DNA of 64,000 nucleotides, taken from positions 5,029,982 to 5,093,981 of the forward strand of contig NC_090612.1 in assembly GCF_004359215.1 (NCBI RefSeq), written 5' to 3'. Both the position numbers and the translations under genes were made by a program. The notes beneath the pieces were generated by a model. The model searched no databases. It was not told where the DNA came from and saw only the letters and a list, made by a program, of their open reading frames with translations. Position 1 is the stretch's first letter; every line of letters begins with the position of its first letter. The DNA is from Bremia lactucae (taxonomy: Eukaryota; Oomycota; Peronosporomycetes; Peronosporales; Peronosporaceae). Below are positions 39,152 through 49,430 of this stretch, one piece after another.

Positions 39152-39520
39152 GCTACCCCGTTACATAAATATTCCTTCCTGATAAGTATTCTTTCCTGTG
39201 AGAGGGAATAAATAAATAAATACAATATTATTAACTTTAATAATTTTGACTTAATAGTTCCAGTATTGCCAAATTTGGAAATATTGACGCAACAAGACAT
39301 TAGTTCTATTGATTGACTAATTTAAGTTTGACCCAACCCCGCCAATCGCTACAAGACGGGATTGGGCGTCGCGCAAGGAGTCGCATTTGCAAATTTAGTT
39401 ATCAATATTATAAAGCCGTAGATACAAGATCGTTATGAGTAAAGTTAATATATTAATACAGCTTTTACTTTTCCTGTATTTTAAAGCCTTAGAATTTACC
39501 TTTAGTAGCTAGACTTCTTA
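39152..39520 (+). repeat. LTR type A fragment
   Basis: Starts at ACCCCGTTACATAAATATTC, includes the CCAAATTTGG, CTCTATTGATTG-like and GTTAATATATTAATACAGC blocks of type A, and is cut off at 39520 by the start of an LTR B. Its first 15 or so bases are missing. Confidence 0.65.
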
Positions 39521-39959
39521 TGTAACGGAGTGTATCGTAACATGAAATTAACACTTAAAGGTTTTTAATTAATATATTATCTAAAAGGTAGTTAATATTT
39601 GGAGAATATTACTTTACATGGTAAAATGCTAAAGACCTATCCATTGTTAGATATAGACCATTATATCTACTTTCTCCGCGGTCCAGTCAGCGCTGGACGC
39701 GCGCAAAGAGAAAGACAGATAAGACTTTTAGTACATATTTGTATTAGTTCATAATAAAGTTAGTATTAAGTAGATAGAAAGAAGAACCTAATAATATTAA
39801 ATACAGTTTTCATTTAACCCTCTAAAAGAAACTGTTTTAAAGAGAAGACTTCCTCTGCACGTACTAGTGTACGTAAAGTGACGTGAGGCACCACTCGCAC
39901 TGAGGCAGTGCGAAGTGGACTTGTACTGAAGCAGTACAAGTCGGCAGTGCCCCGTTACA
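39521..39959 (+). repeat. 5' LTR type B of element 3 and primer-binding region
   Basis: TGTAACGGAG...CCCCGTTACA, 439 bp, with the palindromes ACGTAC...GTACGT, CGCACTG...CAGTGCG and ACTTGTACTG...CAGTACAAGT near its end. It is followed by CCTGGTAGCACTTTGTAG, the probable primer-binding site; LTR types A and C are followed by related sequence. Confidence 0.8.
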
Positions 39960-39974
39960 CCTGGTAGCACTTTG

Positions 39975-40770
39975 TAGTCTGTCCAAGGACCACAGTTCCA
40001 ATTATCTAACATGGACATTGTTAGATGATAATGGAAACACGCATCACGTCTCGCGTGATAGCTACTCCTTTCTAAGTGACATAGAAAGAGTGCGGTCGAA
40101 CGAATGATTTCGACCGTAGGGAACGATGCCATCTTGGCCATGCTGTCCGGTTTGGACAAAGATGCCCTCCATTCAGCCATCGCCAAATTCATACAACATG
40201 AACTTGACGAGGCGAAGGAGAAAGTAGCCTTGCTTAATTAGCAAGGCTTTTAACAGGCAGAACTGTTAGAGTTACAACAGGTACAGACCCCTGTAGCTGG
40301 GACGATGCACACGCGTCGTCCCGAAACCTTAAAGATAGATATCTCTAACTATGCGGGAGTCGAAGAAGATGCCCCCAGGCGCCCTCTTAAGATGGTTTGT
40401 CGAGTTGGACGATGCCATAAGGGCTCGTCATATCGTCGACGAGCAAATGCAAGTCGCATTTGCTCAGTCCAATTTGGCAGGTCGTGCCAAAACTTGGGCA
40501 CTAGGCCTTAAGTTGCGCGACACAAATGTCTTTGGGTCGCTAGAGCTTTTATAGCCCGGCTCAAACAGACGTTTGAACCGCCTAGGGCTGAGTTCAGAGC
40601 TCGATCAGAGCTTATAAAACTCAAGCAAGGCAAGCGTGATGTTCACGCTTATGCCCAGCACATACGACTCTTAGCGAGTTGTATCACGAAAAATCCAGTT
40701 CTCGAACACACGTTGATTACGGTGCTCATGCAAGGTCTTACGGATGGTCCCGTAAAATACCCCTTATACT
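39975..40770 (+). pseudogene. Gag of element 3, frameshifted
   Basis: Homologous to the gag at 21662-22177 but longer. Frames include YSFLSDIER, then FVELDDAIRARHIVDEQMQ and an Asn-Leu-Ala-Gly-Arg-Ala-Lys-Thr-Trp-Ala motif (40351-40554), continuing in shifted frames to near 40760 (TVLMQGLTDGPVK). The zinc knuckle is missing because of a deletion into the region before RT. Confidence 0.65.
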
Positions 40771-40779
40771 CTTGATCTG

Positions 40780-41980
40780 TATGCGCCTTCGAAGTTGACT
40801 TCGGAAATAACTCAATTACCAACCCTAGAACCTAAGCGGTTCTTGAGAGATCTGCATGGTGGTAAAATCAAGCAGATCTGCGCACTCGTCACAGAGAACG
40901 ATTACGTAACCGATATCCGGTCAGCGATAATTTTTGCAAAGAACGAACGGGTTGTCAGCAGCTCATCGATGGACGAAAGTGTCCTCGATTCGAAGACTCG
41001 GATTGAGAGATATACTAGTCAATCCTGGGAGTCACTCATAACAAATCCTTTAAACAAGGATTAATTGGATTTAGGGATATATTCCTTGAAGTAGTTCCAT
41101 GCGAGTTACCTAAGGATAAAGGCACTCGACGTGAGATCGAGCTCAAACCGGGCTCGAAGTACTGTGTCATGAAGCAGTGGCCACTGCGTCGTGAACAAGT
41201 ACTTGCGATCGATAACTTCTTTATCGATCGAGTAAAAGCGGGCCACGAAAATGAGTCAGCAAACCCACATAGCTCACCGACCTTCTGTGTGCGAAAGGCC
41301 ACAGGAGGGAGGCGGATAGTGCACGCATTCAATAAACTGAATCCTGCAACGGTACCGGCTCAAACGCCGATATGAAGAAAAGACGTAATCATAGGTGGTA
41401 TATCTAAGAGCACCGTCTTTTCGTCTATGGATCTGATGGATGGATTTTATCAGATCCTTATGCGTGAACGGGACATCCCGTAAACAGCAGTGAGCACTCC
41501 CAGCGGAATGTTCTGGGAATGGCTAGTTATGCCACAGGGGCTTAGTAACGCCCCTGTAACATTCAACAGATGCGTAACGAATCTGTTACGAATAGATCGT
41601 TAAAGAAACTCGCACCGAGTTTTTTTGAAGTTGTATTCGTCCATAGCCGAGCCATGGACGGAAAGTCGGACAGAGAAGTTCATAAAACTTACATTCGTCA
41701 GGTTCTTACACTTATGCGAAATCATAAGTTGGATACAAGTTTCAAGAAGTGTATATTCGTTGCAAGCGAAATACCACTTCTTGGTGCACCGTCGTTAAAC
41801 ACGGCGTGCACCCTGATCCCGACAAGATCAAGGCAATTACAGACTGGCCAGTTCCAGTCGATGTCAAGGGACTTTCAAAGATCCTAGGATTATCGGCGTG
41901 CTTGCTCAAGTACTCTCGCAATTATGCCAAGATGACAGTTCATCTCTCTCGTCTCTTAAAAACAGACGAGAATTGGCAAT
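40780..41980 (+). pseudogene. Pre-RT linker and reverse transcriptase of element 3
   Basis: The linker (40795-41064) is open. RT segments follow: TRREIELKPGSKYCVMKQW (about 41130), FCVRKATGGRRIVHAFNKLN (about 41282), FSSMDLMDGFYQILM (about 41420), and the thumb to 41980. In the catalytic loop the usual Phe-Asp-Asp-Ile is FEVV (about 41621), so both metal-binding Asp are replaced. Stops near 41373 and 41483 also break it. Confidence 0.7.
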
Positions 41981-41999
41981 AGAACGTTGATTGCTTGCG

Positions 42000-42465
42000 T
42001 TCCTTTGAAGATATCAAGAAAATCTTGATGCAATCGCCCATCTTGGCGATTGCAGATCTGGACAGATAATCTCTGACGCCAGCGATTTCGCAATCGGCTG
42101 TGCATTAATGCAATACGATACAGACGGCGCGGAGCGCGTCGTCTTTTTCCAATCGCGTCAGCTGCAACTAGCTGAACGCAATACCCAGTGCATGACAAGG
42201 AACGCCTTGCCATGAAATATGCACTGGCTAAGTTTAGGGTCTATCTCTTGGGAGATATACCGTTTATTGTATATACGGACCATGCGATTTTAAGCACAGC
42301 CGTCAATTCTCGCAAAGAATGGCGAGGTGGCTATCCTTTTTCGCGGAATATAATTTCTCCGTGTAATATAAACCAGGAAGACTTAATGTCGTCGCTGATG
42401 CGTTATCACGCCGATCCGATTTCTAGCCGGCTGCGCATTCCGACAGTGGAAATAATTCCACTGTT
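42000..42465 (+). pseudogene. RNase H of element 3
   Basis: Shifted frames show an Ala-Ile-Gly-Cys-Ala-Leu-Met core (about 42090), HDKERLAMKYALAKFRVYLLG (42188 onward) and a Val-Tyr-Thr-Asp-His motif (about 42268). The end signature before integrase is damaged. Confidence 0.6.
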
Positions 42466-42564
42466 GCAACTCTTATTTCAAGTGCTCCTCCATCAACCTT
42501 ATTTGATGACATAAAGAAAGCCTACGCAGAAGATAAGGACCTACTGCGTTTAACGGATCATCTG

Positions 42565-43400
42565 ATGAATCCATCCGATGAATCTTGTAAAGATTTACCG
42601 ACTATATATCGATACGCAACACGCAACGGCTTATTGTATTACACAGCCGTTGCCGGCGACACTTTACGTCTCGTCGTCCCAACGCACAATGATTTGCGCT
42701 TGCGCATCATGTATGAGTGTCACGATGCACTAACAAGTGGGCATCGTGGACGGGAGAAGACTTATCTCACAGTAAGTCGATACTTTTGCTGGCCCCGACA
42801 GTATCAGTTCGTGCGCAAGTACATTCGTGCTTGCGAGGTATGTCAACGGGTGAAGCCTAGCCCTTCATTTCGTGTACCTCTTCAACCTCTACCACTTCCG
42901 GCAGATTGTTGATAGTCCGTATCGATGGATTTCGTCTTCGGATTTCCCGAAGACGATCACAAAAACAATGGAATCCTTGTTTTTGTAGACAGATTCAGCA
43001 AGATGGTACATCTTGCTGCAGTACCAGAGTCGATAACGGCTCCGGGCTGTGCCCGTGTCTTATCGACACGGTATTTAAACTCCATGGGTTACTTCGTGAA
43101 CTGGTCTCGGATTGAGATCCACGGTTTACGGCGGAGTTTTGGCAATCCGTGTTCCAATCTCTCGGAACAGGCTGACTATGTCAACTTCTGATCATCCAGA
43201 GACAGATGGTCAGATGGAACGCGAAAATCGCGTCCTTGAAGAGATACTTGGAGGTTTCGTCCAATCGTATCCGAATTGGAGCGAGTTCTTACCGATGGTC
43301 AAATTTCGCCATCAACAATTTGGTGCATGCTTCTACAACGCATACACCGTTTTTTCGTGATAAGCTTACGCCATCCACGCATATCAAACCAATTAAAGGG
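42565..43400 (+). pseudogene. Integrase zinc finger and core of element 3
   Basis: The frame from 42565 holds the HHCC zinc finger (ECHDALTSGHRGREKTYL, then CEVCQRVKP), intact here. The core starts MDFVFGFPEDD and VFVDRFSKMVHLAAVPE (first catalytic Asp), but the second (SDRDPRF) box is destroyed by shifts (about 43105). The Asp-His-Pro-Glu-Thr-Asp-Gly-Gln box is present near 43192. From about 42930 the sequence is nearly identical to 47681-48907. Confidence 0.7.
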
Positions 43401-43439
43401 ATCCTCTAGTTAAAGGAGGGGTGGACTCGTACGAGCAAA

Positions 43440-43870
43440 ACCAACCCTAGCTCATGCTCATCACGCGTCGAAGTCACCAACGACGCGAGTGATCTCAATG
43501 TCGAAGATCATATGGCAGTGCGCACAAAGTGCACTGGAAAAGACAAAGCAAATGAGTCAGCAGAGGAAATATTGCTGGCTCGAGAATCAGTTATCCGTTT
43601 CGTACAGGATTCCATTGCTAACTCAGTGGACCGTCAGAAACGGAATGCAGACAAACAAGGAAGAGCAAATCTTCTTTCATTTAAAATTAATGACCGAGTT
43701 CTACTCTCTACGGTAAACTTACCTAAGCGTGTAGTCAGTCACATATGAGTAGCGGTAAACTGCTAGCCAAGTTTGTTGGACCATTCCGTGTACTGCACAA
43801 CAGAGGCAACGCGTACACAATTTTACGTTGGTCGGCTCCGCCCGAACCATCAGTACGCGATTTCTTACGA
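43440..43870 (+). pseudogene. Integrase C-terminal region of element 3
   Basis: Includes ESAEEILLARESVIRFVQD and FKINDRVLLSTVNLPKR, the strand pattern before the GPY/F module, then near 43780 LLAKFVGPFRVLHNRGNAY in another frame. Part of the usual sequence between here and the chromodomain is rearranged. Confidence 0.6.
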
Positions 43871-43901
43871 GGACGGATCTGACCACCCTTTCGAGAATCC
43901 C

Positions 43902-44201
43902 TTAAAGATTCTTGTGGTCACGAACTAGATTCTCATACTGAATCTGGAAATTCTCATGTCGGGTCCGAAGATCCTCGAAATCGCGATGAGCTGACGACAG
44001 CTCATCACGAAGAGCGTGATATTTCCGTTCGTACTTCAACATTGAGTACGCACTCGTCGAACGGTCTTCCAACCATTCGATATAATGAGTCTCCACCGTC
44101 TGCTTCAACATGTGACGCTTACCGCGCTCGAGTGTAAGACCCTCCTCCAATACATGGAGGTAGCGGTCGAGTTTGTCGATCTTCGACTCTAGATCCGACA
44201 C
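43902..44201 (-). CDS. Antisense coiled-coil ORF in element 3
   Basis: An open 99-codon frame opposite to integrase, starting MSDLESKIDKLDRYLHVLEE. It has regular hydrophobic heptads throughout (SMLKYERKYHALRDEL and others) and ends VRDHKNL. Hand alignment of about 56 codons with the 21-kb copy gave 7, 4 and 13 differences at positions 1, 2 and 3 of this frame, so the antisense frame, not the pol-strand frame, looks the more constrained. Function unknown; a chance mirror of a Ser/Thr-rich linker is the alternative. Confidence 0.45.
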   Translation of the reverse strand: MSDLESKIDKLDRYLHVLEEGLTLERGKRHMLKQTVETHYIEWLEDRSTSAYSMLKYERKYHALRDELSSAHRDFEDLRTRHENFQIQYENLVRDHKNL

Positions 44202-44212
44202 ACGGTTCGGAT

Positions 44213-44335
44213 CTAATTTTCCTCCTCAACCACAACCATTGGTGGATTTCCAAGGTGGTCAACGTTTCCTTGTAGAACGTATTCTAAACCACCGTGATGT
44301 GAAGGGGCAGCAAACGAGTTATTTATTTGCTGGCG
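44213..44335 (+). pseudogene. Truncated chromodomain of element 3
   Basis: DFQGGQRFLVERILNHRDVKG can be read in pol orientation, one frameshift away from the linker. The domain is cut at about 44335 by LTR-A sequence, losing the second half. Confidence 0.65.
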
Positions 44336-44660
44336 CGGGTATTATTTGACTTAAATAGTTCTAATATTACCAAATTTGGTAATATTGATGCAATATGACT
44401 GCCTCGCAATTTCCCGTACACTGCGCAAGGTGGCGCCATACTTAATTAGTTATTAATATAATAAGTTCAGTAGTAGATAGAAGATCGTTACGTAGGAAAC
44501 TAAATATATTAATACATTTTTACTTCTTCTCTATTCTAAGCCTTAGTCTAGACCTTAAGAAGCTAAATACCGTTAGCTTCGTAGAAACCTCCTTTATCCT
44601 TTGTGTACACTAGTACGTGCAGAGGAAGACTCTCTTTAAAACACTTGCTTTAAAGACGTG
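44336..44660. repeat. LTR A fragment and LTR B scrap within element 3
   Basis: From 44340 type-A LTR sequence with ACCAAATTTGGTAATATTGATGC and GATCGTTACGTAGGAAACTAAA, ending near 44600. It is followed by about 50 bp resembling LTR B in reverse (ACACTAGTACGTG with downstream AAAGA tract). Shows repeated recombination between LTR types. Confidence 0.6.
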
Positions 44661-45092
44661 TGAGGCATAGAAGTTCTGCCTCACGCGACAACCGATGCAA
44701 TATAGTCCTTGCACCAGTTAAAGTTCGTTTCTCCAACTTAACGCGAATCGCGTTAAGTCTTTGAAGATAGCGAACGCATTAGCACGTCTATCTAGTTGAG
44801 CCCCCTCATTCAAAGACGCATAGTCAGCCGTCTGACAATGATTAGGCGACTGTTCTGCTCTCCCCGAGTCGGCCATTTCGTCTGACTCGCATTCGTAGTC
44901 GACCTCCAAAGAGGGGTCGCATTCACGTGGTGAATCACCACGTGCATCCGCAACATCTAGTGTTGCGAGAGAAGAGGTTACTACGGTTGACGAATTGTCT
45001 GCCACAAGAGACAATAATGCGTCGGCCGCAGCTGCATGTACCGCAGCCAAAGGCGCCGCATTATCCGCACACCGCATGGACTTGTTAACCAT
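44661..45092 (-). pseudogene. Antisense accessory ORF of element 3 (aORF1-like)
   Basis: Minus-strand frame of 124 codons from 45092: MVNKSMRCADNAAP, an Ala-rich stretch, a Ser/Asp/Glu-rich middle (DEMADSGRAEQSP) and an end FKDLTRFALSWRNEL. The end matches the plus-strand piece at 59425-59465. The middle of the gene, compared with 19300-20269, is deleted. The start lies about 115 bp from the 3' LTR B, the same place as in element 2. Confidence 0.55.
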
Positions 45093-45207
45093 GCGATAGA
45101 ATTACAAAAGATAGTTTTTACCAATCAACATCGTTTTTATAAGTGTTCTTATAGTGACCACTCTATTCGGTGACAGTCAGAGTGATTGTCTTTTTAAGGA
45201 GAAGTGA

Positions 45208-45647
45208 TGTAACTGGGTGCATCGCTACATGAAATTAACACTTAAAGGTTGTTAATCAATATATTATCTAAAAGGTAGAGAATATTAAGAAATATTACTT
45301 TACAAAGTAATATTCGGAAAGTTTATCCATTGGTAGATTTAGGCCATTGTATTTACTTGCTCCGCGGTACAGTCAGCGCTGGACGCGCGCAAAGAGAGTG
45401 ACAGATAAGACTTTTATTACATATTTATTATTAGTATATAAACAAGTTAGCATAAATAGATATAAAACGAGAAGAACTTAATTATATTTAATACAGTAAT
45501 CTTTAACCCTTTTATATCAAGTGTTTTAAAGAGAGTCTTCCTCTCCACGTACAAGTGTTGGTGAAGTGACGTGAGGCACCACTCCCACTGAGGCAGAGCG
45601 AAGTGGACCTGTACTGAAGCAGTACAAGTCAGCAGTGCCCCGTTACA
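45208..45647 (+). repeat. 3' LTR type B of element 3
   Basis: TGTAACTGGG...CCCCGTTACA with the CGCGGTACAGTCAGCGCTGG block. One palindrome arm has mutated (CCCACTG against CAGAGCG), another is kept (GTACTG...CAGTAC). Confidence 0.75.
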
Positions 45648-45739
45648 ACTTTGCTCATATCAAACATCTCTTGTATTCCGCCTCCTAGATAAAGTACTCA
45701 GCGTTAATTCCTGGCGCTTGAGAATTCTCTGACCAATTC

Positions 45740-46288
45740 TGTAACGGGCTAAAGTTGCCCGAATGTTACACAATCCCCGTTAAGTACACTTGGTGTACTT
45801 AAGGGGATGGTCAATTACTTAAATTAAGTAATTAGACCCACCACTCGGGTGTGATTCACATTTGTGACCAGCTCATGTGTATGTGATGCACATAGGTGCA
45901 TTCACATTAGGAGGGATGACGGCTAGCGTCATCCGTTGCGCGAGGTATCTAGAAAGATAAGCTAGCCATACATAATAGAATTATCCACACCGATGACATT
46001 TCTGATTGGTAAAAATAGGTACATAAATTTAATACGATTAGATTTATGTCATTCTGAAAGCTGCTTCCAACTTGGTAAGTGCGGTAAAAGTGTCGTCACG
46101 GGAGCGATAATCCGAGGAGCCGGATCACCGCTCCCGTGACGACACTTTTAAGTGCGTTGGGTGAGGTCTCTAAGGCGCCCACCACAACTACCTCACTGCA
46201 CGCAAGAGAAGACGGTTTAACCGCGTCCTCGCTATGCTATGGTGTGTGTCTAAGTAGAGCGTTACCATAATAAGACGTGCCGCTTACA
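45740..46288 (+). repeat. LTR type C
   Basis: Starts TGTAACGGGC and ends GCCGCTTACA, 549 bp, followed by CTTCGTAGCGCTTGA, placed like the primer-binding region of the other types. It has several palindromes: GTAAGTACACTTGGTGTACTT near the start, TTACTTAAATTAAGTAA at about 45814, GATGACGGCTAGCGTCATC at about 45916, and the long hairpin at 46086-46149. Confidence 0.65.
46086..46149. repeat. 21-bp perfect hairpin in LTR C
   Basis: Arms 46086-46106 and 46129-46149 are exact reverse complements, with a 22-nt loop. GC-rich near the loop, A-tract outside. In an RNA it would form a very stable stem. Confidence 0.85.
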
Positions 46289-46399
46289 CTTCGTAGCGCT
46301 TGATATCCTTCCCACGACCCGCATCTCTGCGTGTGTACGTGAGGATGAGCCTCAACATCGATTGGGCTCGTTTCCCCACCTCTCCGAGAATCATCGGGA

Positions 46400-47355
46400 G
46401 GTGGCAGGGCACTTGGCGCAGGGACTTGGTGAACAAGCCCTGGCCAAACTTTTGAGCAACATGTTTCTCAGTTGGAGAAGTTTGAGACATTCGTGCTCGG
46501 ACAGCGAAGAGCCGTGTCCGTGGCACATAGCCATGCTGCGGCGGAGTCCGTCACTCAGACTCAGGATGAGCTGAGGCATGAGCAAGCTTGGAGCGAGGCT
46601 CTTATCAGGACTGTTAAGATGCTCTCTGCCGGCCGCATCAGCTGAGGCCCATTCGGATGGAACTGCAGCGAACACGAATGTTCACAAGCTGTTAGCTGTG
46701 GAGCAATGCGGTGTCGCGCATCTCATCACGGATGGTGTCGTACGCCATGTCGCATCTGCGTGGTAAGGCCTCAGAGTGGGCTTACTCGGCGCTTATGGCG
46801 GACAGAAAGGCGTTCCCTACATGGGCGATCTTAAAAAAAAACATTCGCGCCATGTACCAGCCGCCGAACAACGAAGTGTTGCTTCAGGCGCGCCTCTTTG
46901 GACCGCGACAGGCGAAGCGATCTCTGCAAGAGTATGTGCAAGAGATGCGCTCGCTGTCGGCGTCCATTACTGTAGGTCAGATCCCGGAGCACATTAAGGT
47001 GCCCATGTTTTTGAACGAACTACGGCATGGCCCATCGCAACAGGTCCTTTTCAGAAAGGTGCCATCGACGATGGAAAAGGCAATCCAAATTGCCTTAGTT
47101 GAGGAGCAATCCTACAGCTGTGTCTCGGCGATAGCTTGGTATAAGCCGTCGGCCGAGAGGTCAGATGCCACTCCCTTGAAGTTGGGCAATGCAGACGTGG
47201 TCTGTTTAAAATGCGGGCAAGCGCGGCCATATGATGGCTCTTTGCTATGCCAGGGTCCCTGTTGGGGCGAAGACGCCCAGCAAGAGGACTCCCTACCCAA
47301 AGGGCGACGGCAAGAACTTGCGTGCGAGATGCCTGAGTTCTGCATCAACGACTGA
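46400..47355 (+). pseudogene. Gag of the LTR-C element
   Basis: A Gag of another Gypsy lineage. The first part (about 46440-46630) reads in frame as a coiled coil (QLEKFETFVLGQRRAV, ELRHEQAWSEALIRT). After a frameshift, 46711-47355 gives the capsid-like domain (LRGKASEWAYSALMADR, a Leu-Gln-Glu-Tyr-Val motif, MFLNELRHGPSQQVLF) and a degenerate knuckle beginning CLKCG. It ends at 47355; after about 75 bp the sequence switches to LTR-B integrase. Confidence 0.65.
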
Positions 47356-47429
47356 GGGGTCGGGAAATGCAGAAGTGCAGTAGGGTCGAAATGCCCTAAT
47401 GATGCGGACTCTGAAGCTACCCCTAAGCT

Positions 47430-48620
47430 CAAAGTTGTACAATGATTCGCGCTTGCGCATCATGTATGAGTGCCCAAAGACCAACAAGTGGACATCGTGG
47501 ACGTGAGACAACTTATCTTACAGCAAGTCACGACATTTACTGGCCATGCCAGTATCAATTCTTGCGCAAGTACATTCGTGCTTGCGAGGTATGTCAACGG
47601 GTGAAGCCTAGCCCTTCATCCCGTGCACCTCTTCAACCTCTACCACTTCCGGCAGAGTGTTGGCAGTCCGTATCTATGGACTTCGTCTTCGGATTTCCCG
47701 AAGACGATCACAAAAACAATGGAATCCTTGTTTTTGTAGACAGATTCAGCAAGATGGTACATCTTGCTGCAGTACCAGAGTCGATAACGGCTCCGGGCTG
47801 TGCCCGTGTCTTATCGACACGGTATTTAAACTCCATGGGTTACTTCGTGAACTGGTCTCGGATTGAGATCCACGGTTTACGGCGGAGTTTTGGCAATCCG
47901 TGTTCCGATCTCTCGGAACAGGCTGACTATGTCAACTTCTGATCATCCAGAGACAGATGGTCAGATGGAACGCGAAAATCGCGTCCTCGAAGAGATACTT
48001 GGAGGTTTCGTCCAATCGTATCCGAATTGGAGCGAGTTCTTACCGATGGTCAAATTTCGCCATCAACAATTTGGTGCATGCTTCTACAACGCATACACCG
48101 TTTTTTCGTGATAAGCTTACGCCATCCACGCATATCAAACCAATTAAAGGGATCCTCTAGTTAAAGGAGGGGTGGACTCGTACGAGCAAAACCAACCCTA
48201 GCTCATGCTCATCACGCGTCGAAGTCACCAACGACGCGAGTGATCTCAATGTCGAAGATCATATGGCAGTGCGCACAAAGTGCACTGGAAAAGACAAAGC
48301 AAATGAGTCAGCAGAGGAAATATTGCTGGCTCGAGAATCAGTTATCCGTTTCGTACAGGATTCCATTGCTAACTCAGTGGACCGTCAGAAACGGAATGCA
48401 GACAAACAAGGAAGAGCAAATCTTCTTTCATTTAAAATTAATGACCGAGTACTACTCTCTACGGTAAACTTACCTAAGCGTGTAGTCAGTCACATATGAG
48501 TAGCGGTAAACTGCTAGCCAAGTTTGTTGGACCATTCCGTGTACTGCACAACAGAGGCAACGCGTACACAATTTTACGTTGGTCGGCTCCGCCCGAACCA
48601 TCAGTACGCGATTTCTTACG
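47430..48620 (+). pseudogene. Integrase of LTR-B type fused behind the LTR-C gag
   Basis: Homologous to 42685-43870. The first 130 bp are clearly diverged (CPKTNKWTS in place of CHDALTSGHRG-like sequence in the same position), then CEVCQRVKPSPSSRAPLQP; from about 47681 the two are nearly identical, including the same frameshifts. All of protease, RT and RNase H is absent between gag and here, so the element is a chimera. Confidence 0.7.
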
Positions 48621-48652
48621 AGGACGGATCTGACCACCCTTTCGAGAATCCC

Positions 48653-48901
48653 TTAAAGATTCTTGTGGTCACGAACTAGATTCTCATACTGAATCTGGAA
48701 ATTCTTATGTCGGGTCCGAAGATCCTCGAAATCGCGATGAGCTGACGACAGCTCATCACGAAGAGCGTGATATTTCCGTTCGTACTTCAACATTGAGTAC
48801 GCACTCGTCGAACGGTCTTCCAACCATTCGATATAATGAGCCTCCACCGTCTGCTTCAACATGTGACGCTTACCGCGCTCGAGTTCAAGACCCTCCTCCA
48901 A
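48653..48901 (-). other. Antisense coiled-coil frame, second near-identical copy
   Basis: 82 codons open, differing from 43902-44201 at a handful of residues. It is cut at its N-terminal side (48901-48907) where an LTR B leader follows, so the chromodomain is missing here. Confidence 0.45.
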
Positions 48902-48939
48902 TACATGGTCAGAGTGATTGTCGTTTAGGGGAGGGGTGA

Positions 48940-49377
48940 TGTAACGGGATGCGTCGCTACATGGAATTTATACTTAAAGGTGGTTTATTAATATGTCATC
49001 CAAATGGTAGATAGTATTTGGAGAATATTACTTTACGTAGTAAAATATTCGGAAAGCTTATCAATTTGATGATATAGGCCATTATATCTACTTGTTTCGC
49101 GGTCCAGTCAGCGCTGGACGCGCGCAACGTGAGAGACAGATAAGACTTTGTTACATGGCTTGTATTAACTATAATTAATTTTTATTAAATAGATAGTAAC
49201 AGGAGAACTTAATTATATTAAATACATTTACGTTTACCCTTCTTTAAGGCAAGTCTTAATAGCGAGTCTTCCTCTGCACGCACTAGTCTACGTGAAGTGA
49301 CGTGAGGCACCAATTGCACTGAAGCAGTGCGAAGTGGACTTGTACTGAAGCAGTACAAGTCGGCAGTGCCCGTTACA
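48940..49377 (+). repeat. LTR type B
   Basis: TGTAACGGGATGCGTCGCTAC to GCCCGTTACA, about 438 bp. Palindromes TTGCACTG..., GCACTGAAGCAGTGC and CTTGTACTGAAGCAGTACAAG are intact. It closes the chimeric element that starts with LTR C. Confidence 0.8.
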
Positions 49378-49430
49378 TGGCGACTCAAATGTTTGCCTGA
49401 GCCGGGTCTTTAAGTCCTCATACTAACCAA
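49378..49430 (-). repeat. Short reversed gag scrap
   Basis: Reverse complement of the gag stretch that reads CTTTAAGACCCGGCTCAGACA at 15072, here beside the LTR end. Too short for further statements. Confidence 0.45.

Larger units (their letters stand above)
39521..45647 (+). mobile_element. Degenerate LTR-B chromovirus (element 3)
   Basis: LTRs of type B at 39521-39959 and 45208-45647 enclose gag, RT, RNase H, integrase and chromodomain in plus orientation, then an antisense accessory region. The two LTRs differ at many positions by eye, so either the insertion is old or they come from different copies. Gag zinc knuckle and protease are deleted (jump near 40765), and an LTR-A piece interrupts the region after the chromodomain. 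Confidence 0.7.
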
